Shown: positions 7,162 through 19,721 of the stretch, one piece after another
Layout of the letters: each line of letters begins with the position of its first letter
How positions within the stretch are numbered: the first letter of the stretch is position 1
NCBI RefSeq assembly: GCF_900116565.1
Contig: NZ_FPCJ01000001.1
Span: forward strand, 1,980,540-2,044,539
Direction of reading: 5' to 3'
DNA length: 64,000 nt
DNA from: Thermoflavifilum thermophilum
Lineage (GTDB): Bacteria; Bacteroidota; Bacteroidia; Chitinophagales; Chitinophagaceae
Notes under the pieces: generated by a model
Databases searched by the model: none
What the model was told of the DNA's origin: nothing
What the model saw: the letters and a program-made list of their open reading frames with translations, nothing else
Made by a program: the position numbers and the translations under genes

Positions 7162-10100
7162 ATGTCAACAGCAAAACTTCCAGCCAATCATTCTTCCCGG
7201 CAACCTGCCCATCAGGCAAACGGGCGAGTAAACTTCGGAAAAGTCCAGCAGCCTGCCGAAATTCCTGATCTGCTGGCTATCCAGCTGCAGTCGTTTAAAG
7301 ATTTTCTGCAACTCGAAACTACGCCCGATAAGCGCAACAACGAAGGGTTGTTCAAGGTATTCAAGGAAAATTTTCCCATCACCGACACCCGGAATATTTT
7401 CAATCTGGAATTCCTCGACTACTACGTGGATCCTCCCAGATATACCATCGAAGAATGTATTGAGCGGGGGCTGACCTATTCCGTACCACTGAAGGCCAAG
7501 CTGCGCCTCAGCTGTAACGATGAAGAACATGTGGATTTCCAGACCATCGTACAGGATGTGTTTCTGGGTAATATTCCTTATATGACTCCCCGTGGCACCT
7601 TCATCATCAACGGTGCCGAACGGGTGGTGGTATCCCAGCTGCATCGTTCACCAGGCGTGTTCTTTGGTCAGTCTATCCATCCGAATGGTACCAAGATTTA
7701 TTCCGCAAGGGTCATTCCTTTCAAAGGTGCCTGGATGGAATTTGCTACTGACATCAACAATGTCATGTATGCCTACATTGACCGGAAGAAAAAGTTCCCC
7801 GTTACCATGCTGCTGCGGGCCATCGGCTATGAAACTGATAAAGACATCCTGCAGTTGTTTGACATGGCCGATGAAGTGAAAGCCGATAAGAAAACGCTGA
7901 GCAAATATATCGGCCGCAAGCTGGCTGCCCGCGTGCTGCGTACCTGGGTGGAAGATTTTGTGGATGAAGATACCGGTGAGGTGGTTTCCATCGAGCGCAA
8001 TGAAATCATTCTGGATCGCGATAGTGTGCTGAATGAAGAGAATATCCAGCAAATCATTGATCTCGGTGTGAAGACTATTTTCCTGCAGAAGGAAGAACTT
8101 TCGGAAGATTATTCCATCATTTACAATACCCTGAATAAGGATACTTCCAATTCCGAGCTGGAAGCCGTTCAACATATTTACCGGCAACTCAGGGGTGCCG
8201 ATGCACCGGATGACGAAACCGCCCGTGGCATTATTGACAAACTCTTTTTCTCTGACAAGCGTTACGACCTCGGGGATGTGGGGCGGTACAAAATCAATCG
8301 TAAACTTGGCCTGGATACTCCGCTGGAAGTACGGGTGCTGACCAAGGAAGATATCATTGCCATCATCAAATATCTGGTAAAACTTACCAATGGCAAGGCC
8401 GAAATTGATGATATTGATCACCTGAGCAACCGCCGGGTTCGCACGGTAGGTGAGCAATTATATGCCCAATTTGGTGTAGGGCTGGCGCGTATGGCACGTA
8501 CCATCCGTGAAAGGATGAACGTACGCGACAACGAGGTGTTTACACCTATTGACCTGATCAATGCCCGTACACTAAGTTCGGTTATCAATTCCTTCTTTGG
8601 CACTTCCCAGCTCTCGCAGTTCCTCGATCAGACCAACCCGCTCAGTGAAATCACCCACAAGCGCCGCATTTCAGCTTTGGGTCCAGGTGGATTGAGCCGC
8701 GAACGCGCTGGATTTGAAGTGCGCGACGTACATTATTCCCATTATGGCCGGCTGTGTACCATTGAGACACCGGAAGGTCCAAATATCGGTTTGATTTCCA
8801 CCCTCTGCGTACACGCCAAGGTGAATGAAATGGGCTTTATTGAAACACCTTATCGCGAAGTGAAAAACGGTAAGGTGGACTTGCATAAGGTGAAATACTT
8901 GAGCGCAGAGGAAGAAGATCAGGTAAAGATTGCACAGGCCAATGCCCCGCTTGATAAAGAGGGTAACTTACTCAATGATCGGGTAAAAGCCCGTGAAATG
9001 GGTGATTTCCCAGTGCTGGACAAACATGAAGTGCAATACATGGATATCGCTCCCAATCAGATTGTGGGGTTGAGTGCATCATTGATTCCCTTCCTCGAAC
9101 ACGATGATGCCAACCGTGCATTGATGGGCTCAAACATGCAACGCCAGGCCGTACCCTTGCTGCGTCCGGAAGTACCCATTGTGGGTACCGGGCTGGAAGC
9201 CGTGGCTGCCCGCGACTCCAGAACCCAGATCACTGCCGAAGGCGATGGAGTGGTGGAATATGTGGATGCCAACGAAATCCACGTACGGTACAAACGAAGC
9301 GATATCCAGCGGCTGGTGAGCTTCGAGGACGATTTGAAAGTGTACAAGCTCACTAAGTTCACCAAAACCAATCAATCTACCTGCATCAACCTGAAACCCT
9401 GTGTGAAAAAAGGTCAGGCCGTAAAAGCAGGCGATTTCCTCACGGAAGGTTATGCTACACAGGGCGGTGAACTGGCTCTGGGCCGGAACCTGATGGTGGC
9501 TTTCATGCCCTGGAAAGGCTACAACTTTGAAGACGCCATCGTAATATCCGAACGTGTGGTGCGGGAAGATCTGTTTACTTCCATTCACATCGAAGAGTTC
9601 GAGCTGGAAGTGCGTGATACCAAGCTGGGACCTGAAGAGCTCACGGCCGATATCCCCAATGTGAGCGAAGAAGCTACCAAAGACCTGGATGAAAACGGCA
9701 TTATCCGCGTGGGAGCCTGGGTGAAGGAAGGCGATATCCTGATTGGTAAAATCACTCCCAAAGGGGAGTCCGATCCTACACCGGAAGAGCGACTGCTGCG
9801 CGCCATTTTCGGCGATAAGGCCGGCGATGCCAAAGATGCATCCCTGAAAGTACCTCCTTCCATAGAAGGTGTGGTGATCAATAAAAAACTGTTCTCCAGA
9901 GCCAAAAAAGATAAAAATTCCAAGCTGCGTGAAAAAGCAGCCCTGGAGAAGCTGGAGAAAATGCACCAGAAAAATGTAGAAGAGCTCAACGAAGTACTGC
10001 TGGACAAATTGCAACAACTGCTGAAAGATCAAATTTCAGCCGGTGTTACCAACAACTTCGGGGAAGTGCTGATTCCCAAAGGCGCCAAATTCACCCAGAA

Positions 10101-11004
10101 AAATCTGGCAGCTATTGATTATCAGAATGTGAATCCGCTGGGCTGGACACAAAATGAAGAAGTGAATGAGCTGGTAAACACCCTTTTGCACAACTACAAT
10201 ATCAAGTACAATGAAGAGCTTGGCCGGTACAAGAGAGAAAAATTCAATATCTCGATCGGTGATGAACTTCCACCCGGTGTGCTCAGGCTGGCCAAGGTAT
10301 ACCTGGCTTCCAAACGCAAGCTGAAAGTGGGCGATAAAATGGCTGGCCGTCATGGTAACAAGGGTATTGTGGCCAAGATTGTGCGGGTGGAAGATATGCC
10401 CTTCCTCGAAGATGGTACCCCTGTGGATATTGTATTGAATCCGCTGGGTGTGCCCTCCCGAATGAATATCGGACAGATTTACGAAACCGTCCTGGGATGG
10501 GCAGGATGGAAACTTGGAAAGAAATACGCCACGCCGATCTTTGACGGTGCTACACCGGAAGAAATTGCCCGGGAAATTGAAGAAGCCGGATTGCCTACCT
10601 TCGGGCATACTTACCTTTACGACGGGGAAACCGGCGAACGCTTCCACCAGAAAGCTACGGTGGGGGTGATCTATATGATGAAACTCCACCATCTGGTCGA
10701 CGATAAAATGCACGCCCGTTCCATTGGTCCGTACAGCCTCATTACCCAGCAACCTCTGGGTGGTAAGGCGCAGTTTGGTGGCCAGCGTTTCGGTGAAATG
10801 GAAGTATGGGCTCTGGAAGCCTATGGTGCTGCCCATACCCTCCAGGAAATGCTCACCATCAAATCTGATGATATCGTCGGAAGGGCAAAGGCTTATGAAG
10901 CCATTGTGAAGGGCGATAACATTCCCAAACCCGGTGTGCCCGAATCGTTTAATGTGCTGGTGCATGAATTGAGAGGGTTGGGTCTGGAACTTACATTTGA
11001 ATAA
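7162..11004 (+). CDS. rpoB: DNA-directed RNA polymerase subunit beta
   Basis: A 1280-residue beta subunit. With beta-prime it forms the catalytic core and binds rifampicin in many bacteria. Near the N-terminus are the lobe regions with [20 protein letters not shown]. The rifampicin-pocket region has [19 protein letters not shown] and [20 protein letters not shown]. Downstream are the catalytic-domain stretches [17 protein letters not shown] and [20 protein letters not shown] chose the ATG at 7162 ([12 protein letters not shown]). The reading frame stays open seven codons further to a TTG at 7141, but that extension is non-conserved and TTG starts are rare. rpoC follows after 32 bases. Confidence 0.97.
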   Translation: MSTAKLPANHSSRQPAHQANGRVNFGKVQQPAEIPDLLAIQLQSFKDFLQLETTPDKRNNEGLFKVFKENFPITDTRNIFNLEFLDYYVDPPRYTIEECIERGLTYSVPLKAKLRLSCNDEEHVDFQTIVQDVFLGNIPYMTPRGTFIINGAERVVVSQLHRSPGVFFGQSIHPNGTKIYSARVIPFKGAWMEFATDINNVMYAYIDRKKKFPVTMLLRAIGYETDKDILQLFDMADEVKADKKTLSKYIGRKLAARVLRTWVEDFVDEDTGEVVSIERNEIILDRDSVLNEENIQQIIDLGVKTIFLQKEELSEDYSIIYNTLNKDTSNSELEAVQHIYRQLRGADAPDDETARGIIDKLFFSDKRYDLGDVGRYKINRKLGLDTPLEVRVLTKEDIIAIIKYLVKLTNGKAEIDDIDHLSNRRVRTVGEQLYAQFGVGLARMARTIRERMNVRDNEVFTPIDLINARTLSSVINSFFGTSQLSQFLDQTNPLSEITHKRRISALGPGGLSRERAGFEVRDVHYSHYGRLCTIETPEGPNIGLISTLCVHAKVNEMGFIETPYREVKNGKVDLHKVKYLSAEEEDQVKIAQANAPLDKEGNLLNDRVKAREMGDFPVLDKHEVQYMDIAPNQIVGLSASLIPFLEHDDANRALMGSNMQRQAVPLLRPEVPIVGTGLEAVAARDSRTQITAEGDGVVEYVDANEIHVRYKRSDIQRLVSFEDDLKVYKLTKFTKTNQSTCINLKPCVKKGQAVKAGDFLTEGYATQGGELALGRNLMVAFMPWKGYNFEDAIVISERVVREDLFTSIHIEEFELEVRDTKLGPEELTADIPNVSEEATKDLDENGIIRVGAWVKEGDILIGKITPKGESDPTPEERLLRAIFGDKAGDAKDASLKVPPSIEGVVINKKLFSRAKKDKNSKLREKAALEKLEKMHQKNVEELNEVLLDKLQQLLKDQISAGVTNNFGEVLIPKGAKFTQKNLAAIDYQNVNPLGWTQNEEVNELVNTLLHNYNIKYNEELGRYKREKFNISIGDELPPGVLRLAKVYLASKRKLKVGDKMAGRHGNKGIVAKIVRVEDMPFLEDGTPVDIVLNPLGVPSRMNIGQIYETVLGWAGWKLGKKYATPIFDGATPEEIAREIEEAGLPTFGHTYLYDGETGERFHQKATVGVIYMMKLHHLVDDKMHARSIGPYSLITQQPLGGKAQFGGQRFGEMEVWALEAYGAAHTLQEMLTIKSDDIVGRAKAYEAIVKGDNIPKPGVPESFNVLVHELRGLGLELTFE

Positions 11005-11036
11005 TTCGCATTGATTTCATTTAAACCATCCATATC

Positions 11037-14000
11037 ATGGCTTTGAAAAAAGAAAATCGTCCCAAGCCAAATTTTAGCAAGGTAACCATCAGCCTTGCCT
11101 CTCCGGATTCTATCCTGGAGCGCTCCTACGGCGAAGTGCTGAAACCGGAAACCATCAATTACCGCACGTACAAACCGGAGCGTGACGGGCTTTTTTGTGA
11201 GCGTATTTTTGGTCCGGTCAAGGATTATGAATGTTATTGCGGCAAATACAAGCGCATCCGTTACAAGGGTATCGTGTGCGATCGCTGCGGTGTGGAAGTA
11301 ACCGAGAAAAAGGTGCGCCGCGAACGGATGGGACATATCAAGCTGGTTGTCCCGGTGGTTCATATCTGGTATTTCAAGTCCCTGCCGAATAAAATTGGTT
11401 ATTTATTGGGACTATCTTCCAAAAAGCTGGAATCCATCATCTATTACGAACGATATGTGGTGATTCAGCCCGGCATCCGGGAGGATAAGGGTTTGAATGT
11501 GATGGATCTGTTGACGGAAGAAGAATATCTGGAAATTATTGACTCCCTGCCGAAAGACAACCAGCTGCTGCCTGACGATGATCCCAAAAAGTTCATCGCC
11601 AAAATGGGCGCCGAAGCCATTCAGATGTTGCTGGCTCGCATCAACCTGGATGAGCTTTCCTATTCCCTGCGCAATCAGGCAGCCAATGAAACTTCCCAAC
11701 AACGCAAGGCCGAAGCCCTGAAACGGCTGAGTGTGGTGGAAGCCTTCCGGGAAGCCAATCAGCATATTGAAAACCGTCCCGAATGGATGGTGATGCAATA
11801 CATCCCGGTGATACCTCCCGAATTGAGGCCGCTGGTGCCGCTCGATGGGGGGCGCTTTGCATCATCCGACCTCAACGACCTGTACCGGCGGGTGATCATC
11901 CGGAACAACAGGCTGAAAAGATTGATTGAAATCAAGGCTCCTGAAGTGATTCTGCGCAATGAAAAACGCATGCTTCAGGAAGCTGTTGACTCGCTGTTCG
12001 ACAACAGCCGCAAGTCCAACGCTGTTAAGGCCGAAGGTGGCCGTGCCCTGAAATCCTTGAGTGATGTGCTGAAAGGTAAGCAGGGGCGCTTCCGCCAGAA
12101 CCTGCTGGGTAAGCGGGTGGACTATTCCGGTCGTTCCGTAATTGTGGTAGGCCCTGAGCTGAAACTGCATGAATGCGGCCTGCCCAAAGACATGGCAGCC
12201 GAATTGTTCAAACCCTTCATTATCCGAAAACTTATCGAACGGGGCATTGTGAAAACGGTGAAATCGGCCAAAAAGCTGGTGGAACGTAAGGATGCCGTCA
12301 TTTGGGATATCCTGGAAAATATCCTCAAAGGCCATCCGGTGCTGCTGAACCGCGCCCCGACCCTGCACCGCCTTTCCATTCAGGCCTTCCAGCCGAAACT
12401 CATCGAAGGAAAAGCCATTCAGCTGCATCCGTTGACCTGTACGGCTTTCAATGCCGACTTCGACGGTGACCAGATGGCTGTGCATGTGCCCCTGAGCAAT
12501 GCCGCCATCCTCGAAGCTCAGCTGCTCATGCTTTCTTCCCACAACATCCTTAACCCCCAAAACGGAACGCCCATCACCCTGCCCTCGCAGGATATGGTGC
12601 TTGGGCTGTACTATATCACCAAGGGCAAGCGCTCCACGCCCGATGACCCGGTACGGGGCGAAGGGAAAATCTTTTACTCACCCGAAGAAGTAATCATCGC
12701 CTATAACGAAGGCAAAATTGACCTGCACGCCTGGATCAAAGTCAGGGCCATGGTGCGGAATGCAGAAGGCAAGCTTGAAAAACAGCTGATTGAAACTACA
12801 GTTGGTCGGGTGATTTTCAATCAAACCGTGCCCAAAGAAGTGGGTTTCATCAACGCATTGCTGACCAAAAAATCACTTCGCGAAATCATTGGCGATATTA
12901 TCAAGCTCACCGATGTGCCCACAACGGCCAAATTCCTCGATGATATCAAGGAACTGGGCTATCGGATGGCCTATAAAGGCGGGCTTTCATTCAGCATCAA
13001 CGACCTGATTGTGCCCCAGATCAAGGAAACCCTGATTGAAAATGCGATGGCCGAAGTAGAAGAAGTTTGGGAAAATTACAACATGGGGTTGATTACCAAC
13101 AATGAACGGTACAATCAGATTGTGGATATCTGGTCGCGTGTAGATACAAAGATTACCGAATCCCTGATTCAGGAACTGGCAGCTGATCAGAAAGGATTTA
13201 ATTCGGTATTTATGATGCTTGATTCCGGTGCGCGGGGTTCCAAGCAGCAGATCAAGCAGCTGGCCGGTATCCGTGGCTTGATGGCCAAGCCCAGAAAAAG
13301 TGGTTCCACCGGATCAGAAATCGTGGAAAACCCCATCCTCTCCAACTTCAAGGATGGATTAAGCGTGTTGGAATACTTCATTTCTACCCACGGTGCCCGT
13401 AAAGGTCTGGCCGACACGGCTCTGAAAACAGCCGATGCCGGCTATCTGACCCGCCGTCTGGTGGATGTGGCACACGATGTGGTGATCACAGAGGAAGATT
13501 GTGGTACCCTGCGGGGCATTTCTATCTCGGCCATTAAAGAAAATGAAGAAATCGTTGAATCACTCTTCGATAGAATCCTGGGTAGGGTTTCTTTGCACGA
13601 TATCTACCATCCGCAGACCGATGAGCTGATTGTGCCTGCAGGTGAAATGATTACCGAAGATATCGCACGCAAAATTGAAGAAAGCGGTATCGAATCGGTT
13701 GAAATCCGTTCGGTGCTTACCTGTGAAAGTCGGCGGGGTGTTTGTGTAAAATGTTATGGCCAGAACCTCGCTACCGGGCAGCTCGCGCAAAAAGGTGATG
13801 TGGTGGGCATCATTGCGGCTCAATCCATCGGTGAACCCGGTACCCAGCTTACCTTGCGTACATTCCACGTTGGGGGTGTAGCCGGTTCGGCAACTGTGGA
13901 ATCCAAGCTCACTTCCCATTTCGATGGAGTCGTACACTTCGATGGTTTGCGTACGGTAAGCTATGAAAACAATGAAGGCGAAAAAGTGCAGGTAGTCATC

Positions 14001-15332
14001 GGCCGGATGGGTGAAGTTAGGATCGTGGATCCCAAGGCCGATCGTCTGCTGACAACCCACAATATTCCTTACGGATCTACCCTGCTGGTAAAAGAAGGGC
14101 AAACCATCAAAAAAGGTGATGTCATCTGCACCTGGGATCCGTTCAACGCCGTGATTATTTCTGAAATCGGCGGGAAAGTACGGTTTGAAAACATTATCGA
14201 AGGTGTTACCTATCGCGAAGAAGCCGATGAACAAACCGGCCACCGCGAAAAGGTTGTCATTGAAAGCCGGGATAAAAACAAAATCCCCAGCCTTATCATT
14301 GAAAAGGGTAAGGAAAGCAAGACCTATAACCTGCCGGTGGGCTCGCATATCAATGTGAACGAGGGCGATCAGGTGAAAGCCGGTCAGGTGTTGGTTAAAA
14401 TCCCACGCGTCATTGGCAAGCTCCGCGACATTACCGGTGGTTTGCCGCGTGTTACCGAATTGTTTGAAGCCCGTAACCCATCCAACCCGGCCATTGTAGC
14501 TGAAATTGATGGTGTGGTAAGCTTTGGCAGTGTAAAACGCGGTAACAGGGAAATCATCATTGAATCCAAAGAAGGCCAGGTGAAGAAATACCTGGTGCCG
14601 TTAACCCGGCATATCCTGGTACAGGATGGTGATTTTGTAAAAGCCGGTACACCTCTTTCCGATGGTGCCATTAGCCCCAGCGATATCCTGGCCATCAAAG
14701 GCCCGTATGCCGTACAGGAATACTTGGTTAACGAAATTCAGGAAGTATATCGCTTGCAGGGTGTGAAGCTAAATGATAAGCATATTGAAGTGATCGTCCG
14801 GCAAATGATGCGCAAAGTAACAATCGAGGATCCCGGAGATACCCATTTCCTTGAGGGCGATCTGGTTGACAAGTTTGAATTCCTGGAAGCCAATGATGCA
14901 CTCTTCGATAAGAAGGTAATTACGGATCCGGGAGATTCTACCAACCTGAAAGCAGGTCAGATCGTAACCCTGCGGCAGATCCGGGATGAAAACTCCATGT
15001 TGCGCCGGGCCGATAAAAAGCTGGTGGAATATCGTGATGCACGGCCGGCTACTTCCAGTCCGTCGCTATTGGGTATTACCCGGGCATCCCTGGGCACCAA
15101 CAGCTGGATCTCGGCTGCATCGTTCCAGGAAACGACTAAGGTGCTCTCGCAAGCAGCCATTAACGGCAAGACCGATGAAATGCTGGGATTGAAAGAAAAT
15201 GTGATTACCGGTCATCTTATCCCCGCTGGTACAGGCTTGCGGGAATTTGAAAACCTGATTGTCGGCTCCAAGGAAGAATACGACATCCTGCAATCCAGCC
15301 GGCAGGCTTATCAGTATGACGACGAAGAATAG
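11037..15332 (+). CDS. rpoC: DNA-directed RNA polymerase subunit beta-prime
   Basis: A 1431-residue beta-prime subunit. The N-terminal zinc ribbon uses C66, C68, C81 and C84. The catalytic Mg-binding motif NADFDGDQM gives D474, D476 and D478. The second zinc site is built from C822 and the cluster C896, C903, C906. The trigger-loop region includes [15 protein letters not shown]. The C-terminal domain carries the long barrel-sandwich insert repeats typical of Bacteroidota, and the protein ends in an acidic tail. It is the last gene of the operon and is followed by a very strong intrinsic terminator. Confidence 0.97.
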   Translation: MALKKENRPKPNFSKVTISLASPDSILERSYGEVLKPETINYRTYKPERDGLFCERIFGPVKDYECYCGKYKRIRYKGIVCDRCGVEVTEKKVRRERMGHIKLVVPVVHIWYFKSLPNKIGYLLGLSSKKLESIIYYERYVVIQPGIREDKGLNVMDLLTEEEYLEIIDSLPKDNQLLPDDDPKKFIAKMGAEAIQMLLARINLDELSYSLRNQAANETSQQRKAEALKRLSVVEAFREANQHIENRPEWMVMQYIPVIPPELRPLVPLDGGRFASSDLNDLYRRVIIRNNRLKRLIEIKAPEVILRNEKRMLQEAVDSLFDNSRKSNAVKAEGGRALKSLSDVLKGKQGRFRQNLLGKRVDYSGRSVIVVGPELKLHECGLPKDMAAELFKPFIIRKLIERGIVKTVKSAKKLVERKDAVIWDILENILKGHPVLLNRAPTLHRLSIQAFQPKLIEGKAIQLHPLTCTAFNADFDGDQMAVHVPLSNAAILEAQLLMLSSHNILNPQNGTPITLPSQDMVLGLYYITKGKRSTPDDPVRGEGKIFYSPEEVIIAYNEGKIDLHAWIKVRAMVRNAEGKLEKQLIETTVGRVIFNQTVPKEVGFINALLTKKSLREIIGDIIKLTDVPTTAKFLDDIKELGYRMAYKGGLSFSINDLIVPQIKETLIENAMAEVEEVWENYNMGLITNNERYNQIVDIWSRVDTKITESLIQELAADQKGFNSVFMMLDSGARGSKQQIKQLAGIRGLMAKPRKSGSTGSEIVENPILSNFKDGLSVLEYFISTHGARKGLADTALKTADAGYLTRRLVDVAHDVVITEEDCGTLRGISISAIKENEEIVESLFDRILGRVSLHDIYHPQTDELIVPAGEMITEDIARKIEESGIESVEIRSVLTCESRRGVCVKCYGQNLATGQLAQKGDVVGIIAAQSIGEPGTQLTLRTFHVGGVAGSATVESKLTSHFDGVVHFDGLRTVSYENNEGEKVQVVIGRMGEVRIVDPKADRLLTTHNIPYGSTLLVKEGQTIKKGDVICTWDPFNAVIISEIGGKVRFENIIEGVTYREEADEQTGHREKVVIESRDKNKIPSLIIEKGKESKTYNLPVGSHINVNEGDQVKAGQVLVKIPRVIGKLRDITGGLPRVTELFEARNPSNPAIVAEIDGVVSFGSVKRGNREIIIESKEGQVKKYLVPLTRHILVQDGDFVKAGTPLSDGAISPSDILAIKGPYAVQEYLVNEIQEVYRLQGVKLNDKHIEVIVRQMMRKVTIEDPGDTHFLEGDLVDKFEFLEANDALFDKKVITDPGDSTNLKAGQIVTLRQIRDENSMLRRADKKLVEYRDARPATSSPSLLGITRASLGTNSWISAASFQETTKVLSQAAINGKTDEMLGLKENVITGHLIPAGTGLREFENLIVGSKEEYDILQSSRQAYQYDDEE

Positions 15333-15357
15333 CAACCGGATTCCCGTCAATCATACA

Positions 15358-15389
15358 AACCTCCTGTTGCGCGCAACGGGAGGTTTTTT
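15358..15389 (+). terminator. strong intrinsic terminator after rpoC
   Basis: AACCTCC (15358-15364) pairs with GGAGGTT (15379-15385) and the stem continues inward through GTTG/CAAC, giving about 12 pairs with a CGCG loop, followed by a run of six T residues. It closes the rpoBC transcript 25 bases after the stop codon. Confidence 0.92.
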
Positions 15390-15475
15390 GTTTTCAGTCA
15401 GAAGAAAAATATGGACGCAGCGAGGCAAAGTGATATAGCATCGAATATTGAAACCGAGCCCCAAGCTCCATCACC

Positions 15476-16030
15476 CTACCAGGTATCGTACACAGGCAGG
15501 TTGTGCAGCAGCGGAAGCCGTTGATCCTTCAGGCTTACAATTTGTTTGTCAGCCGGTATTTGCCAATCAATTCCCAGCTCCGGATCATTGTACCGCAATC
15601 CCTCTTCGCTTGCGGGATGGTAAAATGCATCGCATTTATACAGCACTTCAGCCGTTTCAGAAAGTACGGCATACCCATGAGCAAAGCCCCTGGGAATAAA
15701 CAACTGTTTTTTGTTTTCTTCACTTAGCTCAATGGCAAATACCTGGCGATAGGTAGCAGAAGCAGGGCGAAGATCAACGACCACATCCAGAATTTTACCC
15801 TTTAAGACGCGGATTAATTTGGATTGGGCATGCGGGGGCCGTTGATAATGCAATCCACGGATCACGCCATATCGGGAAAAAGCTTGATTATCCTGTACAA
15901 ATTGCACCGGATATCCGGCTTCTGCAAACACCTGCTGGTTGTAGCTTTCAAAAAAATATCCCCTTTCGTCGAAAAATATATTAGGTGTAAAAATGAATAA
16001 GCCTTCAAATGCAGTGCTTTCAAAAGGCAT
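15476..16030 (-). CDS. rfbC: dTDP-4-dehydrorhamnose 3,5-epimerase
   Basis: A 184-residue cupin enzyme of the RmlC family. It epimerises dTDP-4-keto-6-deoxyglucose at C3 and C5 during dTDP-L-rhamnose synthesis. The catalytic His is H61 in VIRGLHYQ and the catalytic Tyr region is LYKCDAFYHP with Y131. The DERG(Y)F(F)E motif near residue 21 and the IPRGFAHG motif near 112 are also typical. It is the last gene of the minus-strand nucleotide-sugar cluster, 17 bases after rmlB. The rmlA and rmlD partners are not in this window. Confidence 0.95.
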   Translation of the reverse strand: MPFESTAFEGLFIFTPNIFFDERGYFFESYNQQVFAEAGYPVQFVQDNQAFSRYGVIRGLHYQRPPHAQSKLIRVLKGKILDVVVDLRPASATYRQVFAIELSEENKKQLFIPRGFAHGYAVLSETAEVLYKCDAFYHPASEEGLRYNDPELGIDWQIPADKQIVSLKDQRLPLLHNLPVYDTW

Positions 16031-16047
16031 GGTTGGGAAGATTGTGT

Positions 16048-17118
16048 TCAGGATCGGGTGTGTTCACGAATCACATATTGCTGCTCATAGTATTGTTGAT
16101 ATGTGCCGCTGGTCACGTGTTCCAGCCATTGCTGATGCGAAAGATACCAGTCGATTGTTCGGCTGATACCTTCTTCAAAACTCACGGAAGGCTCCCAGCC
16201 CAGCTCCCGCCGGATGCGCGATGCATCAATGGCATAACGCTGGTCATGTCCGGCGCGGTCTTTCACAAAGGTTATCAACCGTTCGCTACTACCCGGAGCT
16301 CGACCTAATTTTTCATCCATTAGCCTGCAGATGAATTTTACCAGATCAATATTTTTCCATTCATTGTTTCCACCGATGGTGTAGGTTTCGCCTCGTTTGC
16401 CATGATGAAAAATCAGATCAATAGCGCGCACATGATCTTCCACCCACAGCCAGTCGCGCACATTCTCTCCTTTGCCATATACGGGTATAGGCTTGTTTTG
16501 CTGAATATTGCGGATGACCAGAGGAATCAGCTTTTCGGGAAACTGATAAGGTCCGTAATTGTTTGAGCAATTGGAGATTACTACAGGCAGCTGATAGGTA
16601 TGAAAATAAGCTCTTACCAGATGATCGGCACCTGCTTTGGAAGCAGCGTAGGGCGAGCGGGGATCATATTTGGAGTGTTCTGAGAAGTATCCCGTAGGCC
16701 CCAGTGAGCCATACACTTCATCGGTTGATACCTGATAAAACAAATGTTTTTCCGGGTCCGCGTTCCAGTGCTGGCGACAGGCGTTAAGCAATACAGCTGT
16801 ACCCAGCACATTGGTGCGCACAAAAGCCAATGGATCCATAATGGAACGATCCACATGGCTTTCGGCTGCCAGGTGAATCACGGCATCAATCGAATATTCT
16901 GCAAACAATGATTCAATCAGATGTTCATCGGTAATATCGCCTTTGATAAAGCGGTAATTGGGCAGATGTTCAACATCTGTAAGATTTTCCAGATTGCCGG
17001 CATAGGTCAGCAGATCCAGGTTGAGAATCTGGTATTGCGGATAATGGTTAACAAACCAGCGCACCACATGCGAGCCGATAAATCCGGCACCTCCCGTAAT
17101 CAGAATGGTTTTTCCCAT
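16048..17118 (-). CDS. rfbB: dTDP-glucose 4,6-dehydratase
   Basis: A 356-residue extended SDR. It converts dTDP-glucose to dTDP-4-keto-6-deoxyglucose with bound NAD. The Rossmann motif GGAGFIGSH is at 9-17. The catalytic TDE triplet lies in STDEVYG (131-137) and the YxxxK pair is Y157/K161 in SPYAASKAGAD. NNYGPYQFPEKLIPL and RDWLWVEDH are further RmlB signatures. It lies six bases after the decarboxylase-like SDR and 17 before rmlC, so all are cotranscribed. Confidence 0.96.
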   Translation of the reverse strand: MGKTILITGGAGFIGSHVVRWFVNHYPQYQILNLDLLTYAGNLENLTDVEHLPNYRFIKGDITDEHLIESLFAEYSIDAVIHLAAESHVDRSIMDPLAFVRTNVLGTAVLLNACRQHWNADPEKHLFYQVSTDEVYGSLGPTGYFSEHSKYDPRSPYAASKAGADHLVRAYFHTYQLPVVISNCSNNYGPYQFPEKLIPLVIRNIQQNKPIPVYGKGENVRDWLWVEDHVRAIDLIFHHGKRGETYTIGGNNEWKNIDLVKFICRLMDEKLGRAPGSSERLITFVKDRAGHDQRYAIDASRIRRELGWEPSVSFEEGISRTIDWYLSHQQWLEHVTSGTYQQYYEQQYVIREHTRS

Positions 17119-17124
17119 TGGTAT

Positions 17125-18090
17125 TCAGGTGTTTTGCGGTGAATGAAGCTCATCTATGTGCTTTTTGAAATATTCCAACGTCAGGCGCAAGCCTTCCCGC
17201 CGGCTCACTTTGGGTTCCCAGCCCAGGATGGTGCGAGCTTTGGTGATATCGGGCCGGCGTTGTTTGGGATCGTCGGTAGGCAAAGGTTTGAAAACAATTT
17301 TTTGTTTGCTGCCAGTAAGTTCCAGGATTTCTTTTGCGAAATCAAGCAAAGAAATTTCATCCGGATTGCCAATGTTCATGGGCAGATGATAGTCGCTGAA
17401 CAACAAACGATAAATGCCTTCTACCAGATCGGACACGTAGCAGAATGAACGTGTTTGGGAGCCATCACCAAATACGGTTAGGTCTTGCCCTGTAAGGGCC
17501 TGGGTCATGAAAGCCGGTAAGGCGCGCCCATCGTTGAGGCGCATGCGGGGGCCATAGGTGTTGAAAATACGCACAATGCGGGTCTCCACACCGTGAAAAT
17601 TGTGATAAGCCATGGTAATGGACTCCATAAAACGCTTGGCTTCATCGTACACGCCGCGTGGGCCCACCGGGTTTACATGCCCCCAGTATTCTTCGGGTTG
17701 CGGGTGTACTTCCGGATCTCCATACACTTCAGAAGTGGAAGCCACCAGGATACGAGCTTTTTTCTCTTTGGCCAGCCCCAGCAGATTATGCGTGCCTAGT
17801 GAACCTACTTTTAAGGTTTGAATGGGCTTCTGCAAATAATCTATCGGACTGGCAGGAGATGCAAAATGCAGAATGTAATCCAATTTGCCCGGCACGTGAA
17901 CAAACTTGGTGACATCGTGAAAATAAAATTCAAAATTTTCCAGCGGGAACAAATGTTCAATATTGCGCAGGCTACCGGTCAGCAGATTGTCCATGCCAAT
18001 GACATGAAAGCCTTCCTGCACAAAACGATCGCAGAGGTGTGAACCCAGAAAACCGGCCGCACCGGTAATCAGAATGCGTTTTCTTTCCAT
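17125..18090 (-). CDS. UDP-glucuronate decarboxylase-like SDR (UDP-xylose synthase)
   Basis: A 321-residue extended SDR closest to UDP-glucuronic acid decarboxylases. Visible are the NAD motif GAAGFLGSH (10-18), [11 protein letters not shown] (75-85), the STSEVYGDP motif (118-126), the catalytic pair Y148/K152 in GVYDEAKR and [10 protein letters not shown]. These last three are hallmarks of UXS enzymes that make UDP-xylose. Its position 20 bases after ugd, whose product is UDP-glucuronate, supports that substrate. A related SDR with another product such as a 4-keto sugar cannot be excluded. It is followed six bases later by rmlB. Confidence 0.85.
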   Translation of the reverse strand: MERKRILITGAAGFLGSHLCDRFVQEGFHVIGMDNLLTGSLRNIEHLFPLENFEFYFHDVTKFVHVPGKLDYILHFASPASPIDYLQKPIQTLKVGSLGTHNLLGLAKEKKARILVASTSEVYGDPEVHPQPEEYWGHVNPVGPRGVYDEAKRFMESITMAYHNFHGVETRIVRIFNTYGPRMRLNDGRALPAFMTQALTGQDLTVFGDGSQTRSFCYVSDLVEGIYRLLFSDYHLPMNIGNPDEISLLDFAKEILELTGSKQKIVFKPLPTDDPKQRRPDITKARTILGWEPKVSRREGLRLTLEYFKKHIDELHSPQNT

Positions 18091-18110
18091 GAGTGTGGGG
18101 TTAAAAAGCT

Positions 18111-19421
18111 TTATAAAATGGGTTTACGACCAATGCTGATATAATGAAATCCTTCTTCCTGCATTTTTTCCAATTCAAACAAATTCCGGCCGTCAAAAAT
18201 AACCTTTTGTCTGAGCAATGAACGCATGCGCTCAAAATCGGGCAGGCGGAATTCATTCCATTCCGTGGCAATGATCAGTGCATCGGCGTTTTCCAGGCAA
18301 TGATATTGATCATGGGCATATTCAATCTGATCGCCTAATTGTTTTTTCACGTTGTGCATGGCTTCGGGATCAAAGGCACGGATGGTGGCACCCTGAGCAA
18401 GCAATTCCCGGATCAGGTACAGGCTGGGTGCTTCGCGAATATCATCGGTATTGGGTTTGAAGGCCAGCCCCCAGAGGGCAAAACGTTTTCCCCGGATATC
18501 TCCGTTGAAGTATTTCAGGATGGATGGAATCAGGTAGGTTTTTTGTCTTTCATTGACGTCCATGACAGCCTGCAGAATTTTGAAATCATAGCCTACACCC
18601 CGTGCAGATTGTACCAGCGCCTGCACATCTTTTGGGAAGCAGCTGCCACCATAGCCAATGCCTGGGAACAGAAAACGTTTGCCAATCCGGGAGTCACTGC
18701 CGATGCCTCTTCGCACCATATCTACATTGGCGCCCAATTTTTCACAAAGAATAGCAATTTCATTCATGAATGAAATCTTCATGGCCAGAAAGGCATTGGC
18801 TGCATATTTGGTCAGCTCGGCCGAAGGAATATCCATAAATAAAATCGGATTGCCCTGCCGCACAAAAGGCGCATACAGTTCATGCATGATTTTACGGGCC
18901 CGTTCTGAATCGGTGCCAATGACCACGCGATCGGGCTTCATGAAATCTTCCACCGCTACACCTTCACGCAAAAATTCAGGATTGGATACCACATCAAATT
19001 CAACGTTTGTTTGGCGTGCTATTGTTTCCTTCACTTTCGCACAGGTGCCCACCGGTACGGTACTTTTGGCCACCACCACCGTGTATTTTTTTAAAAGCCT
19101 GCCCAGCTGTTCTGCTACCTGCAATACATACGACAAATCGGCTTCGCCATTGGCTCCCGGCGGGGTGGGCAGGGCCAGGAATACCACTTCTGAGTCGTCA
19201 ATACCATCGGCCAGGGAGGTGGTAAACTGCAGCCGTCCATCGCGCAGGTTGCGCTGGAAGAGCTTTTCCAGGCCAGGCTCATAAATAGTAATAATGCCGT
19301 TGCGGAGCTTGTTGACTTTTTCTTCATCCACATCCACACAGGTAACGTGATTACCGCTTTCGGCAAAACAGGTTCCGGTGACCAGGCCTACATAGCCTGT
19401 TCCAACAATTGTAATCTTCAT
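18111..19421 (-). CDS. ugd: UDP-glucose 6-dehydrogenase
   Basis: A 436-residue UDP-glucose/GDP-mannose dehydrogenase family enzyme. It oxidises UDP-glucose twice to UDP-glucuronate. The N-terminal NAD-binding motif is [10 protein letters not shown] (7-16). The catalytic cysteine is C261 in [10 protein letters not shown]. Lys and Asn of the central helix ([17 protein letters not shown]) and the C-terminal UDP-binding domain ([17 protein letters not shown]) are intact. It is first in the ugd, decarboxylase, rmlB, rmlC series and is preceded by an unusually long presumed leader of about 245 bases. Confidence 0.96.
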   Translation of the reverse strand: MKITIVGTGYVGLVTGTCFAESGNHVTCVDVDEEKVNKLRNGIITIYEPGLEKLFQRNLRDGRLQFTTSLADGIDDSEVVFLALPTPPGANGEADLSYVLQVAEQLGRLLKKYTVVVAKSTVPVGTCAKVKETIARQTNVEFDVVSNPEFLREGVAVEDFMKPDRVVIGTDSERARKIMHELYAPFVRQGNPILFMDIPSAELTKYAANAFLAMKISFMNEIAILCEKLGANVDMVRRGIGSDSRIGKRFLFPGIGYGGSCFPKDVQALVQSARGVGYDFKILQAVMDVNERQKTYLIPSILKYFNGDIRGKRFALWGLAFKPNTDDIREAPSLYLIRELLAQGATIRAFDPEAMHNVKKQLGDQIEYAHDQYHCLENADALIIATEWNEFRLPDFERMRSLLRQKVIFDGRNLFELEKMQEEGFHYISIGRKPIL

Positions 19422-19721
19422 GGGGCTAACATTTTATGAGTGAAATAATCAAACGCGTACGATGCATCCAGAGAAAACCAATTTGTGATATTATACACAC
19501 TGTGTTGAAATGATAACGGCAGCATCCATGCTTTTTTTGTGTGTAACATGATTTGTTGAATCATATTTTTATGCGATAAATCGAAATATTTTGTTGTGGC
19601 ATATAAAATTGCGCATATTCAAAAACCCGTGTGGGTGCTGATTTTCTTCCAATCTTTTCTTTGATGGACGAGCAAATGTATTGCATCTATATGGTTGCAT
19701 CATGTTCAATATGATAAGTGA
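19422..19721. other. 300-base intergenic region, presumed ugd leader
   Basis: No protein or known RNA was recognised. On the minus strand a promoter box at 19672-19679 would give ugd a leader of about 245 bases. Small inverted repeats are present: AGCAT-cc-ATGCT followed by seven T residues (19521-19538, plus-strand sense) and ATGATT-tgttg-AATCAT (19548-19564). The region is more A+T-rich than its neighbours. Confidence 0.5.
19672..19679 (-). promoter_or_regulatory. promoter box for the ugd operon
   Basis: On the minus strand this reads TACATTTG, a perfect TAnnTTTG box, 43 bases downstream of the aminotransferase stop. A good -33 element is not evident. It would separate ugd-uxs-rmlBC from the aminotransferase gene transcriptionally. 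Confidence 0.4.

Noticed and set aside
19521-19538. Plus-strand terminator AGCAT-cc-ATGCT with T-run
   Set aside because: Only five pairs and a two-base loop, and no plus-strand gene ends upstream of it.
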